A stretch of 33,746 nt of DNA from JAFGQU01 sp964483625 (GTDB lineage: Bacteria > Omnitrophota > Gorgyraeia > Duberdicusellales > 4484-171), in the NCBI GenBank assembly GCA_964483625.1, contig CAZABB010000019.1, forward strand, positions 1 to 33,746, written 5' to 3'. Positions within the stretch are counted from its first letter, which is position 1. Every line of letters starts with the position of its first letter. Below, piece by piece: positions 24,527 through 31,792 of the stretch. A program made the position numbers and the translations under genes. A model generated the notes under the pieces. The model did no database searches. It saw only the letters and a list, made by a program, of their open reading frames with translations, and was not told the origin of the DNA.

Positions 24527-25075
24527 ATGGCGAAACAAATACTATTGATCATGCTTCTGATCGGGCTGGGTTGCGCGAAGGTGAACGTGGAGACGGCCAA
24601 ACCACTGAGGGTCGATATCAATATGAGGCTGGACGTGTATCAGCATGTGGTCAAAGATATCGATTCGATCGAAGACCAGGTATACGGAGACAATGAGAAG
24701 AAGATTAATTTTCTCGACTGGGGAGAGAACGTGTATGCTCAAGATCACGACCTTGAGGTTACCACGGCAATCGAACGCAGAAAGGCCCGTTTTGACGACC
24801 TCGAACCGGTTTTAGAGAAGGGGTATGTGGGAGAGGATTTCAATGGAGACCTCCAGATCATCGACGAATCGTTGCCCCCCCAGCGGCTCAAGGAGATTTC
24901 GGCGCTTATCCGTGAAGAAAACCGGGACCGCGCGATTATCTATGAGGCGACCGCGGCAAAGAACGGCGTCGCGATAGAAGACGTACGGCGGATCGTTGTG
25001 AATGATCATTACCAGCGTGCGCCGAAAGGATACTGGTTTCAGATGGAATCCGAGGGAGAGTGGATCCGGAAATGA
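24527..25075 (+). CDS. YnbE-YdbL fusion lipoprotein
   Basis: 182 aa. Residues 1-15 and Cys16 form a lipoprotein signal. Residues 16-45 (AKVNVETAKPLRVDINMRLD, then VYQHVVKDI) match YnbE, the small outer-membrane lipoprotein. Residues about 85-182 match YdbL/DUF1318: RRKARFDDLEPVLEKGYVGE, then NRDRAIIYEATAAKNGV and a final GYWFQMESEGEWIRK. In E. coli these are two proteins that work with YdbH: YnbE extends the YdbH bridge to the outer membrane, and YdbL is thought to restrain YnbE assembly. Here both are one chain directly after the YdbH-like gene. A strong GAGGAGG site precedes the ATG. The lipobox (IGLGC) is not ideal. Confidence 0.85.
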   Translation: MAKQILLIMLLIGLGCAKVNVETAKPLRVDINMRLDVYQHVVKDIDSIEDQVYGDNEKKINFLDWGENVYAQDHDLEVTTAIERRKARFDDLEPVLEKGYVGEDFNGDLQIIDESLPPQRLKEISALIREENRDRAIIYEATAAKNGVAIEDVRRIVVNDHYQRAPKGYWFQMESEGEWIRK

Positions 25076-25368
25076 AGCGGATCCGGCCTCATGTCCTGTG
25101 GTTTTTAATGATCCTCTTTGTCGGCAATGTTTTGTGCGGGTGCGCCGATTCCCGACAGAAGCACGAAGTGGACGATCCGGACGCGGTGTCACAGCGTATC
25201 CCTTTGTATGACGCCGGGAAAGGAAGGATTGTTATGAAAGATAAAGTTGTGAAGACCGATCAGCAGTGGCGTGAGATACTGAGCGCGGAAAGGTATCATA
25301 TTACCCGCGAAAAAGGAACGGAGAAGCCGTTTACCGGGAAATATCACGACTATAAAAATGAGCGGTGA
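25072..25368 (+). pseudogene. msrB: MsrB lipoprotein truncated before its catalytic half
   Basis: 98 aa, starting on an ATGA overlap with the YnbE-YdbL gene. A lipoprotein signal (lipobox LCGC, Cys24) is followed by a linker and then an unmistakable start of methionine-R-sulfoxide reductase: VVKTDQQWREIL, then ITREKGTEKPFTGKYHDYKN. The stop comes right where the zinc-binding CxxC should begin. The GTGWPSF segment and the catalytic Cys (RxCxN) are absent, and no frame downstream restores them. So this is a 3'-deleted gene, or a peptide retained for another use. Start and linker look normal. Confidence 0.8.
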
Positions 25369-26104
25369 GATCGTCGGTTGCGTATGGAATGGGGTCGAAG
25401 CTGATACCGGATTGTTTCCGGCACCGGATATCGATCTTACCCGCTATACACCGCCGGGAATAGTGATTTACGGTGGGGAGTGGCCGCTGCCATCGGAGAT
25501 GCCGGATTTTCCCGATGTGGAATTCGCCATGATCTCGGTCGACCTTGAGCCTATGCCTGAGGGACCGCAAGGGAATCAGATCTGGCCGCCTCAAATAGTG
25601 GGTTCAGGAGATCATCCTTACAGTAACCCGCTGTGGGTGGATATCCAGGTACCGCTGCAAAGAGAGTCGGTGGAAGTACTTGATGATATGCCGGATATGG
25701 ATAGTCCTCTGTACGCGGCGTTACCTGACTGGTTTTTCCCGGACAACGTCGCCGATCATGGTTTGGCGGCGCTTACCTTAGAGATCGGGCCACGCAATGT
25801 ACCTCCGGTACCGCCGACACCGACACCAATTGATCCGGCAAGCCAGATCATCAATCCGCTTAAGACGTTCCGCGCGTACTACGAATTGTTGGATAATATC
25901 CGCGTGGTGATCTTTGAACCGGCGACACCGACGGAATTCTTTGCCTATCATCCGTTAACCGAGACCGATATGACCGCGTTTGACGGTATCGGCCTTGACG
26001 TGGGAGCTTATGAATTTATCGAAGAGAACATCAATTTGAATCAGGGTTCTCCGTACTTAGGCATCGAAGGAGATGATGACGACAAAAAGAAAAAAGCACT
26101 GTAG
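25358..26104 (+). CDS. Pro/Asp-rich protein, perhaps C-terminal remnant of a large secreted protein
   Basis: 248 aa, overlapping the MsrB remnant by 11 nt in another frame. It has no signal peptide and no good ribosome-binding site. It is rich in Pro and acidic residues with a PVPPTPTPIDP linker (about 147-157), a LDVGAYEFIEE segment near the end and a DDDDKKKK terminus. Segments like D-x-GAYE occur near the ends of beta-helix or filamentous-haemagglutinin-like surface proteins. I suspect a recombination joined the end of such a gene to the middle of msrB, replacing the 5' part of one and the 3' part of the other. The reading frame is clean for 248 codons. A strong terminator follows 26 nt later. 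Confidence 0.55.
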   Translation: MSGEIVGCVWNGVEADTGLFPAPDIDLTRYTPPGIVIYGGEWPLPSEMPDFPDVEFAMISVDLEPMPEGPQGNQIWPPQIVGSGDHPYSNPLWVDIQVPLQRESVEVLDDMPDMDSPLYAALPDWFFPDNVADHGLAALTLEIGPRNVPPVPPTPTPIDPASQIINPLKTFRAYYELLDNIRVVIFEPATPTEFFAYHPLTETDMTAFDGIGLDVGAYEFIEENINLNQGSPYLGIEGDDDDKKKKAL

Positions 26105-26129
26105 ATTTTAGAGCTTCTTGATAGAGAAA

Positions 26130-26170
26130 AACCAGGGGAACCATAACGGTTTCCCTGGTTTTTTTTATTT
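26130..26170 (+). terminator. Strong intrinsic terminator
   Basis: A 13-bp stem, AACCAGGGGAACC (26130-26142) with GGTTTCCCTGGTT (26148-26160), including one G-T pair. The loop is ATAAC, and a T-rich tract starts in the stem end and runs to 26173. It ends the transcription unit that begins with the DUF4126 or BrkB region. Confidence 0.92.
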
Positions 26171-26191
26171 TTAACTTCCCGCCGCAGATAG

Positions 26192-26197
26192 TATAAT
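26192..26197 (+). promoter_or_regulatory. Probable -10 box before the three-gene envelope cluster
   Basis: A perfect TATAAT at 26192-26197, just after the terminator. The -35 region is poor: TTAACT at 26171 is 15 nt away. The predicted start near 26204 leaves a leader of about 45 nt with an AGGAGG site. Confidence 0.4.
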
Positions 26198-26249
26198 AAC
26201 TTATTACCCAGAAAACAGATATACACCGAATAAAACGAAGGAGGAGATG

Positions 26250-26792
26250 ATGAAAAGAATAGGGATGTTTTTGTGTGTCCTCATCTTTATTGCCGGATGC
26301 GCCAAAGCGGAAAAAGATCAGGTGGCCTTGCGTATCGACGGAGTTACCGTGACGGTATCTGAATTTGAAAAAGCCTACCAGGAGCTTAAGTTCGCGCCCC
26401 AGGAGATGCCGCCGCGCAAGGCTTTTCTTGACCGCTTTATTACCCGTAAGCTCATTTTAAAAGAGGCTGAAAAAATGGGCCTGGATAAAAAGGAAGAATT
26501 CCTGCAGGATGTGCAGATATTCTGGGAACAGACGCTGCTTAAGATGACCCTCTCCCAGAAGATGAACGAAATCGCCTCCGGTATATACGTCACCGATGAG
26601 GAGGTAAAGACCATCTACAATACCCATAAAGAAAAGATGTACCCGGATAAGGAGTTTTCTGAGGTGTACAGCCAGATCAAATGGTCCCTGCTAAAGGCGA
26701 AGCAGAACAAAGCGCTGGCTGACTGGATTTCCTCTCTTAAAGATGATAAGAAAATCAAAGTGAACGCCGAATTGCTGGGTATCGAAGAATAA
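26250..26792 (+). CDS. SurA-N-like lipoprotein without a PPIase domain
   Basis: 180 aa. The AGGAGG at 26239-26244 lies 5 nt before the ATG at 26250 but only 2 nt before the ATG at 26247, so the second ATG is preferred. A lipoprotein signal has a good lipobox (FIAGC, Cys17). The rest matches the N-terminal chaperone part of SurA/PrsA-type foldases: VALRIDGVTVTVSEFEKAYQ, RFITRKLILKEAEKMGLDKK, YVTDEEVKTIYNTHKEKMY. It stops where the parvulin domain should start. Such proteins may hold unfolded envelope proteins. It is the first gene of a tight cluster with a HAMP membrane protein and an HExxH protein. Confidence 0.82.
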   Translation: MKRIGMFLCVLIFIAGCAKAEKDQVALRIDGVTVTVSEFEKAYQELKFAPQEMPPRKAFLDRFITRKLILKEAEKMGLDKKEEFLQDVQIFWEQTLLKMTLSQKMNEIASGIYVTDEEVKTIYNTHKEKMYPDKEFSEVYSQIKWSLLKAKQNKALADWISSLKDDKKIKVNAELLGIEE

Positions 26793-26805
26793 AAAGGAGG
26801 AGATA

Positions 26806-27375
26806 ATGGCTGAACAGTTTAAACGCAGACAGTACTTTATCGATAAAGATTTTCAGGGGCGGTTCATCGTGAAATTCTGCATTATCGTCCTGGCCGCCGC
26901 GCTTATCAGCGGTATTTTGATGTTTTTGTTTTCCTGGGGGTCGACGACGGTCGCGATCGAAAATACCAAAGTCGTGGTCAAGCGTACATCGGAATTCATT
27001 CTTCCGGTACTATTGAGCACTCTTCTGATCGCCTCCTTTTTTGCCGCGGTATCGGTACTGGTTTTGACGCTGTTTACCTCGCATAAGATCGCCGGGCCTC
27101 TGTTTCGTCTCAAACGTGAGATCGATTGGATGAAGGATGGTGATTTAACGAGAAACTTTTCGATCCGGGCCGATGACCAGCTCCAGGGGCTGGCCAGGAG
27201 TTTAAGTGACATGTGCGGGGCGATACGTATGCGGCAGGAAAAAATCGTAGAAAAGAAAGAAGCCTTAAAGAAGTTCTTTATCGAAAAAGAGTCGGCGTTG
27301 TCGGAGGAAGATAAAAACCGGCTCTGGCAGTGTATGGGTGAGTTCGAAGGAGCGATGAACGCGTTCAAGCTGTAA
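26806..27375 (+). CDS. Two-helix membrane protein ending in a HAMP domain
   Basis: 189 aa. Two membrane helices (about 23-45 and 65-90) enclose only about 20 residues outside the membrane. A HAMP-type linker follows (about 91-145: KIAGPLFRLKREIDWMKDGD, DDQLQGLARSLSDM), then a charged coiled coil to the end. There is no kinase, methyl-accepting or cyclase domain. It could pass a membrane signal to a partner or help organise a complex. An excellent AGGAGG (26795-26800) stands 5 nt before the ATG. The stop overlaps the next start (TAATG at 27373-27377). Confidence 0.8.
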   Translation: MAEQFKRRQYFIDKDFQGRFIVKFCIIVLAAALISGILMFLFSWGSTTVAIENTKVVVKRTSEFILPVLLSTLLIASFFAAVSVLVLTLFTSHKIAGPLFRLKREIDWMKDGDLTRNFSIRADDQLQGLARSLSDMCGAIRMRQEKIVEKKEALKKFFIEKESALSEEDKNRLWQCMGEFEGAMNAFKL

Positions 27376-27950
27376 TGAGGATCTTTCGCGACTCCATCCT
27401 TATTGTGTTTCTGGCCGCGGTCTGTTTGGTCGTGTCAGCCGGCGGGGCCTATGCCGGAGAACTGGAATTCCTTTCCAAAGGGAAATATTTTTCCGTGTAT
27501 ACCTCCGGTTCGACCGATATTTCAAAGACCTTGAACCGGCTTAACTTCGAACAATTCGCCCACTTCGATTCTCCCGGGGGAGAGTTCGATTTGGCCGGGC
27601 TTCTGGCGAAGACCCTGGACGGGCTGTATCTGAGGGTTTCCGACATCCTGGGAATTCATATGTACAGTTATCACGGCAAAGTCGTCCTCCTTCCCGATCA
27701 GAGGCAGGTAAGCAATATGTTTCGCATCTATTTCGGGAGAGATTTCCCGGAACGGTCGTTTTACGTCCATGAAAAAAATACCATTTATATCTCGGCCGCC
27801 GATCTTACCCTGGGAATGATGGGGCATGAGATATCTCACGCGATTATTTCTCACTACTTTGTGGTGCCCCCGCCGGCCAAAGTGCAGGAAGTCCTTTCCG
27901 GATACGTAGAATATTCCCTGCGGAAGGCTTCCGGCGCTTTCCCGCGATAA
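27375..27950 (+). CDS. Exported HExxH metalloprotease-like protein
   Basis: 191 aa. A signal peptide (cleavage likely after AGGAYA, residue 27) precedes a domain like the MA-clan peptidases of unknown role. The zinc motif is MMGHEISHAIISHYF (His151, Glu152, His155). In relatives the third zinc ligand is the Glu of an EGxAxY motif about 20 residues on. Here the matching place reads VLSGYVEYSL (173-182), with Ser175 where that Glu is expected and Glu179 four residues later. So it is a variant or inactive enzyme. It is translated with the HAMP protein (TAATG). Confidence 0.75.
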   Translation: MRIFRDSILIVFLAAVCLVVSAGGAYAGELEFLSKGKYFSVYTSGSTDISKTLNRLNFEQFAHFDSPGGEFDLAGLLAKTLDGLYLRVSDILGIHMYSYHGKVVLLPDQRQVSNMFRIYFGRDFPERSFYVHEKNTIYISAADLTLGMMGHEISHAIISHYFVVPPPAKVQEVLSGYVEYSLRKASGAFPR

Positions 27951-27993
27951 AAATCCCATCAGACAAATCGGTACAAATTTACATTATTTTTGA

Positions 27994-27999
27994 TATAAT
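27994..27999 (+). promoter_or_regulatory. Probable -10 box before the permease gene
   Basis: TATAAT in an AT-rich stretch after the metalloprotease gene. No convincing -35 is visible at the proper distance. The predicted leader before the ATG at 28060 is about 54 nt and contains CACTGTAATCACT, related to the GATTACAG repeats at 9771. Confidence 0.4.
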
Positions 28000-28059
28000 A
28001 AGATGCCTTAATCGCGGTAATCGTTTTATGACCACTGTAATCACTATCTTGACGAATCC

Positions 28060-29922
28060 ATGAGCTTAAAGCGAGGTTTCAATCTTTGGGATATTTTCTG
28101 TATCGCCGCCGGCGCGATGATATCATCCGGTCTGTTCATCTTGCCTGCGATCGCCTATCAGTACAGTGGTGCCTCGATCATTCTGGCCTATTTTCTTGCC
28201 GGAATATTGATGATTCCTTCGATTTACAGTAAAGCCGAACTGCTTTCGGCGATGCCCAAAGCGGGGGGGACGTATTACTTTATCGAACGGAGTTTCGGGC
28301 CGTTTCTGGGGATTTTCGGCGGATTATCCAGCTGGTTTTCTTTGAGTTTAAAAAGCGCGTTTGCTCTGGTGGGGATAGGTATTTTTCTTGAATACTTCTT
28401 TGTCTCGGCCAACAATCCGGAATTCTACCTGTGCGTAAAGCTGATTGCCGCCGGGTTCTGTGTTCTTTTCGTTATTGTGAATCTTACCAGTGTCAAGCTG
28501 AGCGCCCGTCTGCAGAATGTCATGGTTCTCCTTTTGCTCGGTGTGTGCGCGGCATATATATCCCTGGGGCTCAAGAATGTTTCCCCCGATCATTTTATGC
28601 CGTTCTGGCCGAGCGATATCAAACCGTTTCTTGCGGTGGTAGGGATGGTCTTTATTTCTTACGGCGGCCTTACCAAGGTCGCTTCGATCGCCGAAGAAAC
28701 CCAGGACCCTACCAGGAATATCCCCCGGGGAATGTTTCTCGCCTTTCTGGTTGTCCAGATGGTATATGTCGCTTGTGTCGCGGTGACCATCGGTATATTG
28801 GGGCCGCAAAAGATGAACGCCACGCTCAATCCGATGACTCAAGGCGCTCTTTCCTCAGGCGGAATTGTTTTTTCGCTGATTGTTTCTGCCGCCGGCCTTA
28901 TTGCTTTTTTTACTACGGCAAACGCGGGAATCCTTTCATCATCACGGGTACCGTTTGCCATGGCTAAGGATGAATTGATTTCAACCCGTCTCGCTGCCGT
29001 TTCCCGTCGTTTCCAGACTCCGTACCGTTCTATTCTGGCCACGGGTATCTTCATGCTGGCGCTTATCCTTTTTCTTGATCTGGAGAACCTGGTCAAGACG
29101 GCCTCGACACTGATGATCATCCTGTTTATGTTCGAGAACCTTTCGGTGATCATCATGAGAGAAAGTAAGATCATCAATTACCGGCCCCTTTTTATTTCGC
29201 CGTTATACCCCTGGCTTCAGATCGGGGCGCTGATTGTCTATGGAGCGTTGATTGTGGAGATGGGGTTTGTTCCGCTCGCGATCAGTATCGGGTTCGTCGT
29301 GGTGAGCCTGTTCTGGTTCTTCTTCTCGGCACGGAAACTCAAACGTCAGTCGGCGTTAATGCATCTGGTCGAACGCATTACCGCTCGGGAGCTGGTCGAT
29401 ACCTCATTGGAAGAGGAGCTGAAAGAGATCCTTCACCGGAGGGATAATATTATCAAAGACCGGTTCGATCATCTTATCGAGGATTGTGAAGTGCTTGATC
29501 TCTCTGGGCGCATACACCGTGAAGTATTCTTTTCTACCGTGGCGGAGGTGCTGGCCCGCCGCCTCGATCTGAATAAAGATAAGATCAAAGATCTTCTCTT
29601 GAAACGCGAAATGCAATCGACGACCGTTATCGAAAAAGGCCTGGCGATTCCGCACGTCGTCGTGGAGGGAGAAGGGAAGTTCGATATTGTTCTGGTCAGG
29701 GCCAAAGACGGGATCATTTTCCCGCCGCATGAGGATGTGCATATGGCGTTTGTTTTGATCGGTTCGAAGGACGAACGGAATTTTCACTTAAGGGTTCTTA
29801 TGGCAATCGCGCAGATCGTACGGGAACATAATTTCTATAAAAACCTTATGCGGGCAAAGACCGAAGAGCAGATCAGGATGCTTGTTTTGTCTTCGACCCG
29901 CCGCCGGGAGATATATGGTTAA
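28060..29922 (+). CDS. APC-superfamily amino-acid permease fused to a PTS EIIA (PtsN-like) domain
   Basis: 620 aa. Residues 1 to about 430 are an APC permease with twelve hydrophobic segments and the family start NLWDIFCIAAGAMISSGLF, then MPKAGGTYYFIERSFGPFLG. A linker follows, with LEEELKEILHRRDNIIKDRF. Residues about 475-610 form an EIIA domain of the mannitol-fructose/Ntr type: FFSTVAEVLARRLDL, LLLKREMQSTTVIEKGLAIP, then His532, the expected phosphorylation site, and VHMAFVLIGSKDERNFHL. So transport may be set by phosphorelay from PEP. No HPr or enzyme I is in the window. The end overlaps the pyruvate kinase gene by 8 nt. No clear ribosome-binding site precedes the ATG. Confidence 0.9.
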   Translation: MSLKRGFNLWDIFCIAAGAMISSGLFILPAIAYQYSGASIILAYFLAGILMIPSIYSKAELLSAMPKAGGTYYFIERSFGPFLGIFGGLSSWFSLSLKSAFALVGIGIFLEYFFVSANNPEFYLCVKLIAAGFCVLFVIVNLTSVKLSARLQNVMVLLLLGVCAAYISLGLKNVSPDHFMPFWPSDIKPFLAVVGMVFISYGGLTKVASIAEETQDPTRNIPRGMFLAFLVVQMVYVACVAVTIGILGPQKMNATLNPMTQGALSSGGIVFSLIVSAAGLIAFFTTANAGILSSSRVPFAMAKDELISTRLAAVSRRFQTPYRSILATGIFMLALILFLDLENLVKTASTLMIILFMFENLSVIIMRESKIINYRPLFISPLYPWLQIGALIVYGALIVEMGFVPLAISIGFVVVSLFWFFFSARKLKRQSALMHLVERITARELVDTSLEEELKEILHRRDNIIKDRFDHLIEDCEVLDLSGRIHREVFFSTVAEVLARRLDLNKDKIKDLLLKREMQSTTVIEKGLAIPHVVVEGEGKFDIVLVRAKDGIIFPPHEDVHMAFVLIGSKDERNFHLRVLMAIAQIVREHNFYKNLMRAKTEEQIRMLVLSSTRRREIYG

Positions 29923-30943
29923 GACCAGGATTATCGCGACCCTTGGCCCTGCATCGAGCTCAGAAAGCGTGCTGCGTAAGATGGTGGAATATGGCCTGGA
30001 TGTGGTGCGTCTTAATTTTTCCCACGGTACGCATAAAGGGCATGCTGCCAATATCGCGACGGTTCGGGGTATTAACAAAAAAATGCGACGGGCGATAAAG
30101 ATCATACAGGACCTGGAAGGATACCGTATTCGTGTGGGAAGATTGAAAGAGGAGATGTATCTGAAAAAAAACAGTGTTGTCTATCTTACCGATGAAGATA
30201 TCGCGGGCCAGGATAACCTGATCCCCTTCGATTATCACCGAGGTTGTCGCGATATCAAAAAAGGCAATCTTATTTATATCGATGACGGCAAAATAATCCT
30301 GACGGTCAAATCTTCCGGCAAAAGGAAGGTTAAAGCCACCGTTACCCGGGGTGGGATCTTAAAGGAAAAGAAGGGGATGAATATCCTGGGGACTCGTTTG
30401 AGATTCGATCCGGTGACCGAAAAAGACAAAAAGGATATTAAAGTGGGTATCCGTCAGGGGGTTGATTTCGTCGCTCAGTCTTTTGTGCGTTCCGCACAGG
30501 ATCTTGAAACCCTGAAAGGATTGTTCCCGTCTTCATTCACTCCGAAAATTTTCGCCAAAATCGAGAATCGTATGGCGCTGGAGAATATCGACGAAATCAT
30601 TGGTGAGGCCGACGGGATTATTATCGCCCGGGGCGATCTGGGGATTACCATGCCGATCTATAAAGTGCCGGTTATCCAGAAGGAGATCATCAAGAAGTGT
30701 ATTCTTGCCGGGAAGCCCGCGGTCGTAGCGACTCAGATGCTCGACAGCATGACGACCGAGATTACCCCGACACGGGCGGAGGTAAGCGACGTAGCCAACG
30801 CGATATTGGATGGAGCCCGGTATCTTTTAATATCTCAGGAGACCGCCATAGGAATACACCCGCATAAAGTAATCAAAATGATGAATCAGGTCATAAAGCA
30901 CACCGAACGTTATCAGGCGAAGGTGGCCGACCTGCTTCTGTAG
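29915..30943 (+). CDS. pyk: Short pyruvate kinase lacking the C-terminal allosteric domain
   Basis: 342 aa, compared with about 470 usually. The start at 29915 has GGGAG 4 nt upstream; a longer frame from 29882 only adds sequence overlapping the permease gene. Active-site residues are present: Arg32, Asn34 and Ser36 (RLNFSHG), Asp66, Lys215 and Glu217 (FAKIEN), Asp241 (ARGDLG) and the Thr of ATQMLDSM, then PTRAEVSDVANAILDG. The B domain is present (about 70-165). The protein ends right after the TIM barrel (HPHKVIKMMNQ), so the effector-binding C-domain is missing. Two family motifs are altered: DLEGYRIRVG for D(T/L)xGPxIRxG, and ISQETA for LSGETA. It overlaps the permease-EIIA gene, linking two PEP-related activities. 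Confidence 0.85.
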   Translation: MVKTRIIATLGPASSSESVLRKMVEYGLDVVRLNFSHGTHKGHAANIATVRGINKKMRRAIKIIQDLEGYRIRVGRLKEEMYLKKNSVVYLTDEDIAGQDNLIPFDYHRGCRDIKKGNLIYIDDGKIILTVKSSGKRKVKATVTRGGILKEKKGMNILGTRLRFDPVTEKDKKDIKVGIRQGVDFVAQSFVRSAQDLETLKGLFPSSFTPKIFAKIENRMALENIDEIIGEADGIIIARGDLGITMPIYKVPVIQKEIIKKCILAGKPAVVATQMLDSMTTEITPTRAEVSDVANAILDGARYLLISQETAIGIHPHKVIKMMNQVIKHTERYQAKVADLLL

Positions 30944-30946
30944 TCT

Positions 30947-30985
30947 TAACTTTACAAAACAAGCGTCGCTTAAAATGTAAAGTTA
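30947..30985 (+). promoter_or_regulatory. Nested double hairpin between pyruvate kinase and the SAM-hydrolase gene
   Basis: TAACTTTACA (30947-30956) pairs perfectly with TGTAAAGTTA (30976-30985). Within its loop, AAGCG (30961-30965) pairs with CGCTT (30967-30971). The ribosome-binding AAGGA lies 8 nt after it. It could be a processing site, an attenuator or an operator. Confidence 0.5.
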
Positions 30986-31006
30986 GAAGCGAAAAGGATG
31001 AAAAAG

Positions 31007-31792
31007 ATGAATGTGATCGGGATAATAACTGATTTTGGCAGTCAGGATCATTACGTGGGAGTGATGAAGGCGGTGATGCTTGAGATAAATAAAGAAGCCA
31101 ATATCGTCGATATCGTCCATGAAATCGAGCCGGGAGATTTACGTCAGGCGGCGTTTGTACTCTATAAAACATATTCTTATTTCCCCCGCGGCACGGTATT
31201 TTTAGCTGTGGTCGATCCCGGCGTGGGGTCCGAACGCCTGCCCGTCGCGGTGAAGACCAGGAATTATTATTTTATCGGGCCCGATAACGGGGTGTTGAGT
31301 ATGGCGGCCTATGCCGACGGGATTCGGGAAAAGAGAGAGCTCAGCCGGTCGAGGTATTTTCTGAAAAAAATATCCCGAACCTTTCACGGCCGGGATATTT
31401 TTGCGCCTGTCGCCGCGTATGTATCCAAAGGTGTCAGTTTGCGTAAGCTCGGGCCGCCGGCCGCTTCGTTACGAAAATTACTCCTGCCGCAGGTGAAAGT
31501 ATCGAAAAAAGGAATCGAAGCCGAAGTCCTGTACGTCGACCGGTTCGGTAATCTGGTAACGAATCTGGATAAACGGCGGCTTCTGGATTGGACGGGAAAG
31601 GGTAAATTTGCCGCCCGGATCAAAAAGAAAAAAGTATCTCTTTTGTCCGATTATTACGCTCAAAGGAAAGCCGGCGTACCTTTTTTTATCGAAGGCGGGT
31701 TTTCTTTATTAGAGGTTTCGCTTAAAAACGACAGTGCCGAAAAATACTTTAACGCCAAGGTTGGAACAAAAATACATATACGATGTGCGTAA
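31007..31792 (+). CDS. SAM hydroxide adenosyltransferase (DUF62 family)
   Basis: 261 aa from the ATG at 31007, which has AAGGA 8 nt upstream; the ATG at 30998 overlaps that AGGA and is less likely. Family motifs run in order: IGIITDFGSQDHYVGVMKAV, IVHEIEPGDLRQAAF, VDPGVGS, IGPDNGVLS, TFHGRDIFAPVAAYVS, and VDRFGNLVTNL in the C-terminal domain. Family members cleave S-adenosylmethionine with water to adenosine and methionine; halogenases of the same fold lack some of these residues. I take it to be the hydrolase. It overlaps the TtcA-like gene by 10 nt. Confidence 0.9.
   Translation: MNVIGIITDFGSQDHYVGVMKAVMLEINKEANIVDIVHEIEPGDLRQAAFVLYKTYSYFPRGTVFLAVVDPGVGSERLPVAVKTRNYYFIGPDNGVLSMAAYADGIREKRELSRSRYFLKKISRTFHGRDIFAPVAAYVSKGVSLRKLGPPAASLRKLLLPQVKVSKKGIEAEVLYVDRFGNLVTNLDKRRLLDWTGKGKFAARIKKKKVSLLSDYYAQRKAGVPFFIEGGFSLLEVSLKNDSAEKYFNAKVGTKIHIRCA

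Noticed and set aside
25369..26104. Continuation of msrB in another frame by a simple frameshift
   Set aside because: None of the expected MsrB segments (CxxC, GTGWPSF, the catalytic RxCxN) appears in any frame downstream.
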